Of a DNA stretch of 64,000 bases, positions 9,580-19,567 are shown piece by piece. Within the stretch, counting starts at the first letter, position 1; every line of letters begins with the position of its first letter. This stretch comes from Nocardioides sp. Kera G14 (lineage in GTDB: Bacteria; Actinomycetota; Actinomycetes; Propionibacteriales; Nocardioidaceae), in contig NZ_CP085839.1 in the NCBI RefSeq assembly GCF_020715565.1, positions 1,178,001 through 1,242,000 of the forward strand, in the 5' to 3' direction. The notes beneath the pieces are model-generated. The model had not been told where the DNA came from. It saw only the letters and a list, made by a program, of their open reading frames with translations, and ran no database searches. A program made the translations under genes and the position numbers.

Positions 9580-10101
9580 TCACTTCACGGTGATCGGCAC
9601 GCCGACGGCTGATCCGGACGAGGTCGGACCCTCGCCGTCGGAGTCGTCGTCGACCTTCACCTCGAAGGTGTAGTCACCGGGCGCGACACCGGTCAGGTCG
9701 ACGGTGCCGGAGTACGGGTAGAGCTTGTCCATCCAGCCCTCGGCCGTGAACGCGCCCTTGGCGACGACCTTGCCGGAGCCGTCCGTGAGCGACCACGGCA
9801 CGTTGGCCTCAGGCGAGTTGGCCTTGCCCTCGGCCTCGAAGGAGCCGCTGACGGTCGCACCCGAGGTCGGGGCGGTGAGCGTGATCAGCGCGTCGGCGGG
9901 CGTGACGTCGACCGGCGCGCTCGAGGACGGCGCCGCGGCCGACTCGGAGGTCGCCGGTGCAGCGGGGGTCGACGTACTCGCCGCGGCGGTCGTCTCCGGG
10001 TCGCTGGCGGTCGAGTCGTCGGTGCCGCAGGCGGCGAGGCCGGCTCCGGCCATGAGGGCCACCGCGGCGAACGACGTGCGGCGAAGAGTGCTGTTGCGCA
10101 T
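9580..10101 (-). CDS. Lipoprotein with Gmad2 (immunoglobulin-like) domain
   Basis: A 173-residue secreted lipoprotein. The signal peptide ends in the lipobox LAAC with Cys25 as the lipidated residue. A Ser/Thr/Ala/Pro linker (about 27-65) is followed by one beta-sandwich domain (about 70-173) that matches the Gmad2 pattern: ITLTAPTSG, a G-S-F-E-A-E-G strand, then LTDGSGKVVAKG. Such domains occur at the cell surface or in spore-germination lipoproteins; the ligand is unknown. It precedes rsmE on the same strand and is divergent from the HIT gene. Confidence 0.85.
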   Translation of the reverse strand: MRNSTLRRTSFAAVALMAGAGLAACGTDDSTASDPETTAAASTSTPAAPATSESAAAPSSSAPVDVTPADALITLTAPTSGATVSGSFEAEGKANSPEANVPWSLTDGSGKVVAKGAFTAEGWMDKLYPYSGTVDLTGVAPGDYTFEVKVDDDSDGEGPTSSGSAVGVPITVK

Positions 10102-10127
10102 GAGACCAGTGTGACACCATCGACCCC

Positions 10128-10487
10128 GTGGCCAGCCAGTTCCGCACCGATGAGTCGTGCCTCTTCTGCAGGATCATCGCAGGGGAGATCCCGAGCGATC
10201 GTGTCCATGAGGGCGAGCGCATGATCGCCTTCCGCGACATCGCCCCGAAGGCGCCGCTGCACGTGCTGATCGTGCCGCGCGACCACCTGCCCAACGCCGC
10301 CGCCACCGCGGCAGAGGACCCGGCCCTGATCGGCGAGCTGATCGGATGCGCCGACACCATCGCGCGCGAGAACGGTCACGAGGCGTACAACCTGCTCTTC
10401 AACACGGGCGAGGCCGCCGGCCAGACGATCTTCCACACCCACCTCCATCTCCTCGCCGGCGGGAAACTCACTGACCTTCCCGTGTGA
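10128..10487 (+). CDS. HIT family protein (Hint-like nucleotide hydrolase)
   Basis: A 119-residue protein with the histidine-triad motif HTHLHLL (His103, His105, His107) at the C terminus and the FCRIIAGEIP entry motif. Hint-type enzymes hydrolyse adenosine 5'-monophosphoramidates and related lysyl-AMP adducts in the cytoplasm. GTG at 10128 is the only start that keeps the conserved N terminus. It lies upstream of phoH, as in many actinobacteria, but 100 bases with a hairpin and a promoter-like box separate them. Confidence 0.94.
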   Translation: MASQFRTDESCLFCRIIAGEIPSDRVHEGERMIAFRDIAPKAPLHVLIVPRDHLPNAAATAAEDPALIGELIGCADTIARENGHEAYNLLFNTGEAAGQTIFHTHLHLLAGGKLTDLPV

Positions 10488-10553
10488 CGGGCACGTCAGC
10501 GCCGCGAGCGGAGCGAGGCCGGCGTTTGCGTCGGGCCTCCGGAGCGAGCAAGC

Positions 10554-10577
10554 ACGCCGCCGAAGGCGGCGTAGACT
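10554..10577 (+). promoter_or_regulatory. Hairpin plus candidate -10 box upstream of phoH
   Basis: An 8-bp perfect stem ACGCCGCC-GAA-GGCGGCGT (10554-10572) may terminate the HIT transcript. It is immediately followed by TAGACT (10572-10577), a good actinobacterial -10 box, 10 bases before the phoH ATG. The distance suggests a near-leaderless phoH message. Both roles are inferred. Confidence 0.45.
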
Positions 10578-10587
10578 GGGAGACCGC

Positions 10588-11603
<1,016 letters not shown>

Positions 11604-11607
<4 letters not shown>

Positions 11608-12092
11608 GTATCGAGATCCTCAACGAGGCCGACGAGTCCGCCGCGATCGCCGCCGAGCTCGACGAGGAGCACCTCGCCACTTTGGCCCGTTTCGTGATGG
11701 ACCGGCTGCGGGTCCACCCTCAGGCGGAACTCTGCATCAAGCTCGTCGACGCGCCGACCATCGCGACTCTCAACGAGCAGTGGATGGGCAAGGAGGGGCC
11801 GACGGACGTGCTCGCCTTCCCGATGGACGAGCTGCGTCCGGGCCTGCTCGACGAGGAGCCCGAGGAAGGCGTCCTCGGGGACCTGATGATCGCGCCGAGC
11901 ATCGCCGCCAAGCAGGGGGAGACCGCCGGCCACGGCACGCTGGCCGAGGTCGAGCTGCTGACGACCCACGGCATCCTGCACCTGCTCGGCTACGACCACG
12001 CGGAGCCGGCGGAGAAGGCGGAGATGTTCACCCTCCAGGCCGACCTGCTCAAGGCGTTCGGCTCGACGGCGACGCCGCCGCCGGCCGTCTGA
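11604..12092 (+). CDS. ybeY: Endoribonuclease YbeY (rRNA maturation factor)
   Basis: A 162-residue metalloprotein with the UPF0054 zinc motif HGILHLLGYDH near residues 121-131 (three His ligands) and the conserved TDVLAFPMDE segment. YbeY takes part in 16S rRNA 3'-end processing and 70S quality control. The GTG start overlaps the phoH stop, so the two are translationally coupled. The CNNM transporter gene follows after 16 bases. Confidence 0.96.
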
Positions 12093-12108
12093 TCCCGGCT
12101 GACCGACG

Positions 12109-13392
12109 TTGACCGATCTCTGGATCGTCGTCGCGGCGGCGATCCTCGTCGTCCTCGCGGGGCTCTTCTCCGCAGCTGACGCGGCGCTCGCGAGCTTCTC
12201 CCGCGCGCGCGCCGAGGAACTCCTCGCGGACGGTCGCCCCGGCGCACGGCGGCTGGTCGCCATCGCTGAGGACCCGGCCGGCGTGCTCAACACGACGCTG
12301 CTGCTTCGGCTCCTCTGCGAGATCGGCGCGACGATCCTGGTGGCGCTCGAGTTCCACGACCTCTTCGCGGGCCGCTGGTGGCCGACGCTGCTCTCGTCGT
12401 CGGGTGTGATGATCGTCGTCTCCTTCGTCGCGATCGGCGTCGCGCCGCGCACGATCGGGCGTCAGCACCACGAGCGCATCGCGCTTCTCGCCGCAGGCCC
12501 GATCACCCTCATCACCACCGTCCTCGGACCGATCCCGAAGCTCCTGATCCTGCTCGGCAACGCGCTGACCCCCGGCAAGGGCTTCCGTGACGGACCGTTC
12601 ACCACGGAGACGGAGCTGCGTGAGTTCGTCGACCTGGCCGAGGCCTCGGCGCTGATCGAGGGCGACGAGCGCCGGATGATCCACTCCGTCTTCGAGCTCG
12701 GCGACACCACCGCGCGTGCCGTCATGGTGCCTCGGGGCGACGTGATCTTCATCGAGCGGCACAAGAACCTCCGCCAAGCGCTCTCACTCTTCCTGCGCAG
12801 CGGCTTCTCCCGCATCCCCGTCGTCGACGACGGGCTCGACAACATCGTCGGTATCGCCTATCTCAAGGACGTCGTCCGTCGTGACTTCGAGGCACCCGAC
12901 GCGGAGACCATCGAGCGGATCGACTCGGTGATGCGCCCGCCGGTCTGGGTGCCGGAGTCGAAGCCGGTCGACGACCTCCTCCGCGACATGCAGGCCGGCC
13001 GCCAGCACATCGCGATCGTCGTCGACGAGTACGGCGGCACCGCAGGGCTCATCACCATCGAGGACGTCCTCGAGGAGATCGTCGGCGAGATCACCGACGA
13101 GTACGACACCGGGGACGACGAGCCCACGACGTTGGAGGACGGGAGCGTCCGCGTGCCGGCGCGCTTCCAGCTCGCCGACCTGCGCGAGCTCGACGGCCTT
13201 GCCGACCTGCGGATCGAGGACGATGACGTCGACTCCGTCCGCGGCCTGATGGCCAAACACCTCGGCCTCGTCCCGATCCCGGGCTCGGTGGTCGAGGTCG
13301 ACGGCCTGCGCTTCACGGCCGAGACGACCGCCGGCCGCCGCAACCAGATCAGCACGGTGCTGATCGAGAGACTCCACGAGGGAGACCGATGA
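12109..13392 (+). CDS. CNNM/CorC-type membrane protein with CBS pair (hemolysin family)
   Basis: A 427-residue membrane protein beginning at a TTG (12109). The N-terminal DUF21/CNNM domain has three or four hydrophobic segments (about 1-25, 85-110, 115-140). Two CBS domains follow (about 195-315; the second includes [17 protein letters not shown]), and then a C-terminal CorC/HlyC domain (about 340-420). Relatives are proposed Mg2+/Co2+ efflux proteins; the old name hemolysin is misleading. It is the fixed neighbour of ybeY and era in actinobacteria. Its stop overlaps the next ATG by 4 bases. Confidence 0.93.
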   Translation: MTDLWIVVAAAILVVLAGLFSAADAALASFSRARAEELLADGRPGARRLVAIAEDPAGVLNTTLLLRLLCEIGATILVALEFHDLFAGRWWPTLLSSSGVMIVVSFVAIGVAPRTIGRQHHERIALLAAGPITLITTVLGPIPKLLILLGNALTPGKGFRDGPFTTETELREFVDLAEASALIEGDERRMIHSVFELGDTTARAVMVPRGDVIFIERHKNLRQALSLFLRSGFSRIPVVDDGLDNIVGIAYLKDVVRRDFEAPDAETIERIDSVMRPPVWVPESKPVDDLLRDMQAGRQHIAIVVDEYGGTAGLITIEDVLEEIVGEITDEYDTGDDEPTTLEDGSVRVPARFQLADLRELDGLADLRIEDDDVDSVRGLMAKHLGLVPIPGSVVEVDGLRFTAETTAGRRNQISTVLIERLHEGDR

Positions 13393-13697
13393 CCAGCCCG
13401 CAGACGCTCAGCCCCGAGGACAAGAAGCTCCTCGTCCTCGCCCGCGCCACCCGCACCCGCATCGGCGCAAGCGAGGGCGCGGCGGTCCGCGACCTCGACG
13501 GCCGCACCTATGCCGGCGCCACCGTCGATCTCCCGCACCTCAAGGTCAGCGCCATCGGCGTCTGCGTCGCCATGGCCGTCGCCTCGGGCTCGAAGGGGCT
13601 CGAGGCCGTCGTACTCCTCACCAACGGCGACCTGGCCGAGGCCGACCAGGCGGCCCTCGACGACTTCGGCGGCGCGGTCGTGCACGTCAATCCCTGA
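13389..13697 (+). CDS. Cytidine deaminase-like protein lacking the zinc site
   Basis: A 102-residue protein, ATG overlapping the previous stop (ATGA, 13389-13392). Position between the CNNM gene and era, length and fold pattern match the short cytidine deaminase homologues found here in actinobacteria. True cytidine deaminases need HAE or CAE plus PCxxC to bind zinc and activate water. At the expected place this protein reads [13 protein letters not shown], and no PCxxC pair is present; the only cysteine is in GVCVAM. So it is very unlikely to deaminate. A ligand-binding or scaffolding role is possible. Confidence 0.75.
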   Translation: MTSPQTLSPEDKKLLVLARATRTRIGASEGAAVRDLDGRTYAGATVDLPHLKVSAIGVCVAMAVASGSKGLEAVVLLTNGDLAEADQAALDDFGGAVVHVNP

Positions 13698-13761
13698 GTT
13701 CAGCGGTGATACACGGTGTGCATAGGCACCCGAAACATCTGGGCAAACCGACGGGAGTAAC

Positions 13762-15180
13762 GTGCGGCTCGTGAGTTGGGAGCAGCACGAGGCGGCCGTC
13801 CGGCGACTCCAGGAGTCCTACGCCGCGATCCCTGCGGGGGCCCCGGTCCGACTGGCGAAGCGGACCACGAACCTCTTCCGCGTGCGCGCGGAGTCCACGG
13901 CTCCCGGCCTCGACGTCAGCGGCCTGGCCGGTGTGATCGAGGTCGACGCCCACGCGCAGACCGCCGACGTGCAGGGCATGTGCACCTACGAGGACCTCGT
14001 CGCCGCCACGCTCCCGCACGGCCTGATGCCGTACGTCGTCCCGCAGCTGCGCACGATCACGCTCGGTGGTGCGGTGACGGGTCTCGGCATCGAGTCGACC
14101 AGCTTCCGTAACGGCCTGCCGCACGAGTCGGTCCTCGAGATGGACGTCTTCACCGGCGCCGGCGACGTCATCACGGCCACGCCCGACAACGAGCACGCCG
14201 ACCTCTTCGAGACGTTCCCCAACTCCTACGGCTCCCTCGGCTACGCCACCCGGCTCAAGATCAGGCTGGAGAAGGTGCCGCCCTACGTCGCGCTCCGCCA
14301 CGTCCGCTTCGAGGACGCCGAGCTGCTCGCCAAGACCATCACCGCCATCACGGAGTCCCACGAGTACGACGGCCAGCGCGTGGACGGCCTCGACGGCGTC
14401 GCCTTCGCTCCCGGCGAGTACTACCTGACCCTGGCCCGCTTCGCGACGGCCGAGGAGACCGGTATCGCCCGGCCCCACGAGGTCACCTCCGACTACACCG
14501 GCCAGCACGTCTATTACCGCTCCCTCCAGGAGCGCGCTGCTCATGGTCAGGGGCAGGACCTGCTCACCATTCTTGATTACATCTGGCGTTGGGACACCGA
14601 CTGGTTCTGGTGCTCCGGCGCCTTCGGCGCGCAGAACCCGCAGATCAGACGGTTCTGGCCGCGCCGCTACCGCCGCAGCGACGTCTACATGAAGCTGCTC
14701 GGCCTGGACCGCCGCTTCGGCATCGCCGACAAGCTCGACGACCGCGCCGGCCGGCCGCGCCGCGAGCGGGTCGTCCAGGACATCGAGGTGCCGATCGAGA
14801 ACCTCGGCGCCTTCCTCGAGTGGTTCGACGCCGAGATCGGCATGCGACCGGTCTGGCTCTGCCCCCTGGTCTCGACTGGCACAGCGACGGGTGAGCAGTG
14901 GCGCTCCTACCCGCTCAAGCCGGGCGAGCTCTACGTCAACGCCGGCTTCTGGGGCACCGTCCACGTCGGCGACGACGCCGAGAACGCGCCGAAGAACCGC
15001 GCGATCGAGGCACGTGTCCACGAGCTCGGCGGCCACAAGAGCCTCTACTCCGAGGCCTTCTACGACGAGCCGACCTTCGCCGAGCTCTACAACACCCCGA
15101 ACCTCGACGCCGTCAAGGCGACGTACGACCCCGACAACAGGCTGACGAGCCTCTACGACAAGACAGTGAAGAGAAGGTGA
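13762..15180 (+). CDS. tmsA: FAD-binding oxidoreductase, 10-methylene fatty acid reductase (TmsA/BfaA-like)
   Basis: A 472-residue FAD_binding_4 (VAO-family) flavoprotein. The FAD domain occupies about 1-190, with the PP-loop region [13 protein letters not shown] near residues 110-122 and [12 protein letters not shown] near 153-164. The C-terminal half resembles DHCR24-like reductases. In mycobacteria and other actinobacteria a protein of this type is encoded beside the oleate 10-methylase and reduces the 10-methylene intermediate to 10-methylstearate (tuberculostearate). Here the methylase gene follows after 8 bases. GTG at 13762 is chosen as first in-frame start after GGGAG (13753-13757); GTG at 13771 is an alternative with better spacing. 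Confidence 0.85.
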   Translation: MRLVSWEQHEAAVRRLQESYAAIPAGAPVRLAKRTTNLFRVRAESTAPGLDVSGLAGVIEVDAHAQTADVQGMCTYEDLVAATLPHGLMPYVVPQLRTITLGGAVTGLGIESTSFRNGLPHESVLEMDVFTGAGDVITATPDNEHADLFETFPNSYGSLGYATRLKIRLEKVPPYVALRHVRFEDAELLAKTITAITESHEYDGQRVDGLDGVAFAPGEYYLTLARFATAEETGIARPHEVTSDYTGQHVYYRSLQERAAHGQGQDLLTILDYIWRWDTDWFWCSGAFGAQNPQIRRFWPRRYRRSDVYMKLLGLDRRFGIADKLDDRAGRPRRERVVQDIEVPIENLGAFLEWFDAEIGMRPVWLCPLVSTGTATGEQWRSYPLKPGELYVNAGFWGTVHVGDDAENAPKNRAIEARVHELGGHKSLYSEAFYDEPTFAELYNTPNLDAVKATYDPDNRLTSLYDKTVKRR

Positions 15181-15188
15181 GCACTCCG

Positions 15189-16508
15189 ATGGCCACATCC
15201 ACCATCGCCAGCACCATCAACGGATTCTTCTCCGGTGGACTCCCGATCAAGCTGTCGGCGTACGACGGCTCCGTGGCCGGAGACGTGTCGTCGCCGTACG
15301 GCCTCAAGATCCTCAACCAGCGCGGCCTCTCCTACATCCTCACGGCGCCCGGCGACCTCGGCCTCGCCCGCGCCTACGTGAGCGGTGACCTCGAGCTCGA
15401 GGGCACCCACCCGGGTGACCCCTACCCGCTGCTGCGCCTCATCGTCGGGTCCACGGACTTCGCCCGCCCGAGCGTCTCCGAGATCGCCCGGATCGTGAAG
15501 GACCTGGGCCTCTCGAGCTTCGTGCCGCCGAAGCCCCCGGCCCACGAGCACCTGCCCGCCTGGCGCACCGCGGTCGAGGGAATCCGCACCGCTGGCCTCA
15601 ACGCGCTGAAGCGGCACACGCAGGAGCGGGACGCCGAGGCGATCCACCATCACTACGACGTCTCGAACACCTTCTATGAGTACGTCCTCGGCCCGTCGAT
15701 GGCCTACACCTGCGCGGTCTTCCCTCACCCCGACGCGACGCTCGAGGAGGCGCAGGCCGAGAAGTTCGACCTGATCTGCCGCAAGCTCGGCCTGAAGCCG
15801 GGCGACCGCCTGCTCGACGTCGGCTGCGGCTGGGGCGGCATGGTCCGCCACGCCGCGAAGCATTACGGCGTCAAGGCGCTCGGCGTCACGCTCAGCCGCG
15901 AGCAGGCCAGCTGGGCCGCCCAAGCGATCAAGGAGGATGGTCTCGACGACGTCGCGGAGGTCCGCTTCTCCGACTACCGCGACGTGGTCGAGGGTGAGTT
16001 CGACGCGATCAGCTCGATCGGAATGACCGAGCACATCGGTGTGAAGAACTACGAGTCGTACTTCTCGTTCCTGCACTCGAAGTTGAAGGACGACGGCCGC
16101 CTGCTCAACCACTGCATCACCCGCAACGACAACGCCAGCAAGGCCACAGCGGGCGCGTTCATCGACCGCTACGTGTTCCCCGACGGCGAGCTCACCGGGT
16201 CCGGCACGATCGTCGTCGCCGCCGAGAACGCGGGCTTCGAGGTCCAGCACCACGAGAACTTCCGCCGCCACTACGCCAAGACGCTGACCGGTTGGAACAA
16301 GAACCTCGTGGACAACTGGGAGGCCTGCATCGCAGAGACCGACCTCGGCACCGCCAAGGTCTGGGGTCTCTACATGGCAGGCTCGCGCGTCGGTTTCGAG
16401 ACCAACGAGATCCAGCTCCACCACGTGCTCGCCACCAAGACCCCCAAGAACGGCCAGCCGGGCGCGGGGCAGACCACCTACCCGATGCGGCACGACTTCG
16501 GCGTCTGA
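15189..16508 (+). CDS. tmsB: SAM-dependent fatty acid 10-methyltransferase (CFA synthase family; TmsB/UfaA1-like)
   Basis: A 439-residue cyclopropane-fatty-acid-synthase family methyltransferase. The SAM motif LLDVGCGWGG lies near residues 213-222. The preceding segment HHHYDVSNTFYEYVLG and later SIGMTEHIG are the lipid-binding and bicarbonate-site signatures of the family. The long N-terminal region (about 1-130) is the UfaA1 type. It is predicted to methylate C10 of phospholipid-bound oleate, giving 10-methyleneoctadecanoate for TmsA to reduce. An upstream in-frame GTG at 15177 overlaps the tmsA stop and is a possible coupled start; the ATG at 15189 is preferred on spacing from AAGGTGAG. 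Confidence 0.88.
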   Translation: MATSTIASTINGFFSGGLPIKLSAYDGSVAGDVSSPYGLKILNQRGLSYILTAPGDLGLARAYVSGDLELEGTHPGDPYPLLRLIVGSTDFARPSVSEIARIVKDLGLSSFVPPKPPAHEHLPAWRTAVEGIRTAGLNALKRHTQERDAEAIHHHYDVSNTFYEYVLGPSMAYTCAVFPHPDATLEEAQAEKFDLICRKLGLKPGDRLLDVGCGWGGMVRHAAKHYGVKALGVTLSREQASWAAQAIKEDGLDDVAEVRFSDYRDVVEGEFDAISSIGMTEHIGVKNYESYFSFLHSKLKDDGRLLNHCITRNDNASKATAGAFIDRYVFPDGELTGSGTIVVAAENAGFEVQHHENFRRHYAKTLTGWNKNLVDNWEACIAETDLGTAKVWGLYMAGSRVGFETNEIQLHHVLATKTPKNGQPGAGQTTYPMRHDFGV

Positions 16509-16533
16509 GCCAAGTGCTGAGAGACTGGCCCTG

Positions 16534-17328
16534 ATGAGTGTCAGGGCCAGTCACCACACCGCGACGGTGCTCCGTCGCGAGCAGTTGTCGCAGCACCTTG
16601 TCCGGATCGTCCTCGACGTCCCGACGTTCCAGAGCACGGGTGTGCCCGACGAGTGGGTCGGCCTGATCGTCCCCGGCCAGTTCCAGTCGCGCTATTACAC
16701 GGTTCGAGACGTCGCCGACGCTCCGCAGAATCCTCGGCTGACCCTCGACATCGTGGTGCACGAGACCGGCCTGGTCACCGAGTGGGCGCAGCGCGACGTC
16801 ACGGGGGAGACGGTCACCATCACCGACCCCAAGGGCTCCTTCGCGCTGCCCGAGGGAGCGCAGTGGCTCCTCCTCGTCGGCGACCTGACAGCCCTGCCGG
16901 CGATGGCGCGGATCGCCGAAGTGTGGACGGCGACACATCGCGATCTGCCTCTGCGGGTCTGGGTGGAGACACCTGACCAGCTCCCGGACTACTTGCCCGA
17001 GACCAGCGCCGAGATCGAATGGATCCCCGGCCACGGGGAGCACCTCGCCGAGATCGTCGAGGGCATCGACTGGCCCGAGGGTGAGGGCTACTTCTGGATG
17101 GCGGGCGAGTCCGCCCAGATGCGCGCGATCCGCAAGCACCTGATGCGCGAGCGGGGACTGCCCAGCCACGCCTACGACGTGATGGGCTACTGGCGGGTGA
17201 GCGCCGGGCGCCAGCCGCGCGCGGTCGACCCCGGGCCGATCTACCGGGCCGGCAAGGCCGCAGGCCTCAGCGACGACCAGATCTGGGCCAACTACGACGC
17301 GGCGCAAGCCCAGGCAGGACAGCAATGA
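16534..17328 (+). CDS. Siderophore-interacting protein family NAD(P)H flavoreductase
   Basis: A 264-residue protein of the SIP/ViuB family (ferredoxin-reductase-like fold). The FAD-binding motif SRYYTVR is near residues 50-56. The nucleotide-binding region GDLTALPAMARI follows near 117-128. The C-terminal part has WMAGESAQMRAIRKHL and the family ending YDVMGYWR. Such enzymes reduce ferric siderophores in the cytoplasm with NAD(P)H. Here there is no siderophore cluster; the gene sits 25 bases after tmsB and its stop overlaps the era ATG (ATGA). It may therefore supply electrons to TmsA or be a passenger; that is a guess. Confidence 0.9.
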   Translation: MSVRASHHTATVLRREQLSQHLVRIVLDVPTFQSTGVPDEWVGLIVPGQFQSRYYTVRDVADAPQNPRLTLDIVVHETGLVTEWAQRDVTGETVTITDPKGSFALPEGAQWLLLVGDLTALPAMARIAEVWTATHRDLPLRVWVETPDQLPDYLPETSAEIEWIPGHGEHLAEIVEGIDWPEGEGYFWMAGESAQMRAIRKHLMRERGLPSHAYDVMGYWRVSAGRQPRAVDPGPIYRAGKAAGLSDDQIWANYDAAQAQAGQQ

Positions 17329-18266
17329 CCGACTCCCCGAGCACCTTTCGTTCCGGATTCGTCTCCTTCGTCGGACGGCCCAACGCCGGCAAGTCGACCC
17401 TGACCAACGCGCTGGTCGGCCAGAAGGTCGCGATCACCTCGGACAAGCCGCAGACCACGCGGACCGTCGTGAGGGGCATCGTGCACCGCCCCGACGGCCA
17501 GCTGATCCTCGTCGACACCCCCGGCATCCACCGACCGCGGACCCTGCTCGGTGAGCGGCTCAACGACCTCGTCGAGGCCACCTGGACCGAGGTCGACGTC
17601 GTCGCGATCTGCCTGCCGGCCAACGAGAAGATCGGCCCCGGCGACCGCCGCATCGCCGAGAACGCCCACAAGCTGAAGAAGGGCATCAAGCGGGTCGCGA
17701 TCGCCACCAAGACCGACCTGGCCAGCCCGGACCGCCTCGCCGAGCACTTGATGGAGATCAGCGCGTTGGGCGCCGAGCTCGGCATCGACTGGGCCGAGAT
17801 CATCCCCGTCTCCTCCAAGCTCGGCGCTGAGCAGGGCCAGATCACGCTCCTGGGCGACGTCCTGCTGAACCTGCTTCCCGAGGGCCCGCCGCTCTATCCC
17901 GAGGGCGACCTCACCGATGCGCCCGACGAGATCCTCGTCGCCGAGCTGATCCGCGAGGCCGCGCTCGAGGGTGTGCGCGACGAGCTGCCGCACTCGATCG
18001 CCGTCGTCGTGGAGGAGATGGGCCTGCGCGAGGGCCGCGACGAGGCCAAGCCGTTGATGGACATCCACGCCAACCTCTTCCTCGAGCGCGACTCGCAGAA
18101 GGGCATCATCATCGGTCACAAGGGCTCCCGCCTGGCAGATGTGGGTCGTCGGGCCAGGTTGCAGATCACCGAGCTCCTCGGCGTCCCGATCTACCTCGAC
18201 CTGCACGTCAAGATCGCCAAGGACTGGCAGCGCGACCCGCGCCAGCTGCGGCGCCTCGGGTTCTGA
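17325..18266 (+). CDS. era: GTPase Era
   Basis: A 313-residue GTPase. G1 GRPNAGKST begins at residue 17, G3 is DTPG, and G4 is TKTD rather than NKxD. The C-terminal KH domain includes KGIIIGHKGSRL (about 265-276). Era binds the 3' end of 16S rRNA and assists 30S assembly, fitting its position after ybeY and phoH. The ATG overlaps the stop of the flavoreductase gene and its own stop overlaps the next ATG (TGATG), so translation across the three genes is coupled. Confidence 0.96.
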   Translation: MTDSPSTFRSGFVSFVGRPNAGKSTLTNALVGQKVAITSDKPQTTRTVVRGIVHRPDGQLILVDTPGIHRPRTLLGERLNDLVEATWTEVDVVAICLPANEKIGPGDRRIAENAHKLKKGIKRVAIATKTDLASPDRLAEHLMEISALGAELGIDWAEIIPVSSKLGAEQGQITLLGDVLLNLLPEGPPLYPEGDLTDAPDEILVAELIREAALEGVRDELPHSIAVVVEEMGLREGRDEAKPLMDIHANLFLERDSQKGIIIGHKGSRLADVGRRARLQITELLGVPIYLDLHVKIAKDWQRDPRQLRRLGF

Positions 18267-18745
18267 TGCGACTGCTGCTCCTGCACCATGCTCCGTCCGC
18301 GTCGTTGGGCGCGATCACGGGCGCGGTGGAGGCGGGCGCGAACGACGATGCTATCGAGGGTGTGGAGGTCGTCGTCGCCGACCCGCTGACGGCGACGGCC
18401 GAGGAGCTCCTGGCGGCCGACGGCTACCTGCTCGGCACCGCGGCGCACTTCGGTTACATGAGCGGTGCGCTCAAGCACCTCTTCGACCGCACCTTCCTCC
18501 AGATCGGCGGGGCGCTGGACGAGCTCGCCGCCGACGGCCCCAGCACTGCAGGCAGGCCCTTCGGCCTCTGGGTCCACGGCCGGTACGACGTCACCGGAGC
18601 CGTCCGTTCGGTGGAGTCGATCACGCAGGCGCTCGGTTGGCGCCGGGTCGCGCCGGTGCTCGAGGTCCTGGGCGACCCCGCCGACGAGCAGTTGGCGTCG
18701 GCGTACGAGCTCGGGGCGACGCTCGCGGCGACGCTGGTCGCCTGA
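18266..18745 (+). CDS. Flavodoxin-like / NAD(P)H-dependent FMN reductase family protein
   Basis: A 159-residue single-domain flavodoxin-like protein. It begins with a strand into a phosphate-binding loop (LLLHHAPSASLG) and has the SGALKHLFDRTF element typical of flavodoxin/WrbA-type proteins. Substrate unknown. The ATG shares a base with the era stop (18264-18268), implying coupled translation. No redox partner is obvious, although the flavoreductase upstream of era is a candidate. Confidence 0.75.
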   Translation: MRLLLLHHAPSASLGAITGAVEAGANDDAIEGVEVVVADPLTATAEELLAADGYLLGTAAHFGYMSGALKHLFDRTFLQIGGALDELAADGPSTAGRPFGLWVHGRYDVTGAVRSVESITQALGWRRVAPVLEVLGDPADEQLASAYELGATLAATLVA

Positions 18746-18769
18746 GCCGGCCGGATAGTCTTCTCCTTC

Positions 18770-19567
18770 GTGCGTCGCCTCCTCGTCCTGCCTCTCCTCC
18801 TGGCGGCCCTCGTCCTCCTCGCGGCCTGCGGGAGCAGCGCGCCGAAGGGCGCCGACCCGAAGCAGGTCGATGCGATGAACCCGCCGACCACCGGGCTGTG
18901 CCGCAACCTGACCCGCGTGGCGATGACGAAGCCGACGGACGCCACGCGGCTGGTGGACTGCAGCGAGCCGCACAACGCCGAGACCTTCGCCGCAGGGGAG
19001 CTGCCCGGCCAGTTCAAGGACACGAGTTACAGCGATCCGGCACTCGACACGTGGGCCTACACGACCTGCACCGCCAGCCTCAAGCAGCACCTCGGTGCCA
19101 GTGACTCCAGCCTGATGCGCTCCCTCTTCACGTGGGTGTGGTTCCGGCCCTCGGAGAAGGCATGGGACAAGGGCGCCCGCTGGTGGCGCTGCGATGTGCT
19201 CGCGGGCGGCGACCACGGCCAGCACTACCTCGACCTGCCGACCGTCACTGCCGGGCTCCTCTCCGGCAGCGAGGACGACCACTGGATGGCCTGCGCCCGC
19301 GGCGAGGACGTCACCAGCGGCACCCGCGTGGCGTGCAACCAGTCCCACGGGTGGCGCGCGGTCACCACCATCAAGGTGGGAGAGGTCGACGACCCGTGGC
19401 CGGGCACCAAGGCGGTCCAGGCGAAGACCAAGCAGTTCTGCTCCAGCAGCGTCGCGGCATGGCTCGGCTACCCGACCGACTACGACTACGGCTTCACGTG
19501 GTTCGGCGAGCCCGAGTGGAAGGCCGGCAACCGCCGCTCTGTGTGTTGGGCCAGGACCGACCAGTGA
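18770..19567 (+). CDS. Septum formation-domain lipoprotein (first of tandem pair)
   Basis: A 265-residue lipoprotein. The signal peptide ends LLAAC, with lipidated Cys20. The mature part has evenly spaced cysteines and the SEPHNAETF motif seen twice in septum formation (PF13845-like) proteins of actinobacteria; a second half repeats this as NQSHGWRA. The role in division is inferred from the family name only. GTG at 18770 follows the promoter-like TAGTCT (18756-18761) at a distance that suits a near-leaderless mRNA. Its stop overlaps the GTG of a paralogue. Confidence 0.8.
   Translation: MRRLLVLPLLLAALVLLAACGSSAPKGADPKQVDAMNPPTTGLCRNLTRVAMTKPTDATRLVDCSEPHNAETFAAGELPGQFKDTSYSDPALDTWAYTTCTASLKQHLGASDSSLMRSLFTWVWFRPSEKAWDKGARWWRCDVLAGGDHGQHYLDLPTVTAGLLSGSEDDHWMACARGEDVTSGTRVACNQSHGWRAVTTIKVGEVDDPWPGTKAVQAKTKQFCSSSVAAWLGYPTDYDYGFTWFGEPEWKAGNRRSVCWARTDQ

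Noticed and set aside
16534..17328. Siderophore uptake cluster
   Set aside because: Only a single SIP-family reductase is present, with no transporter, receptor or biosynthetic gene nearby.
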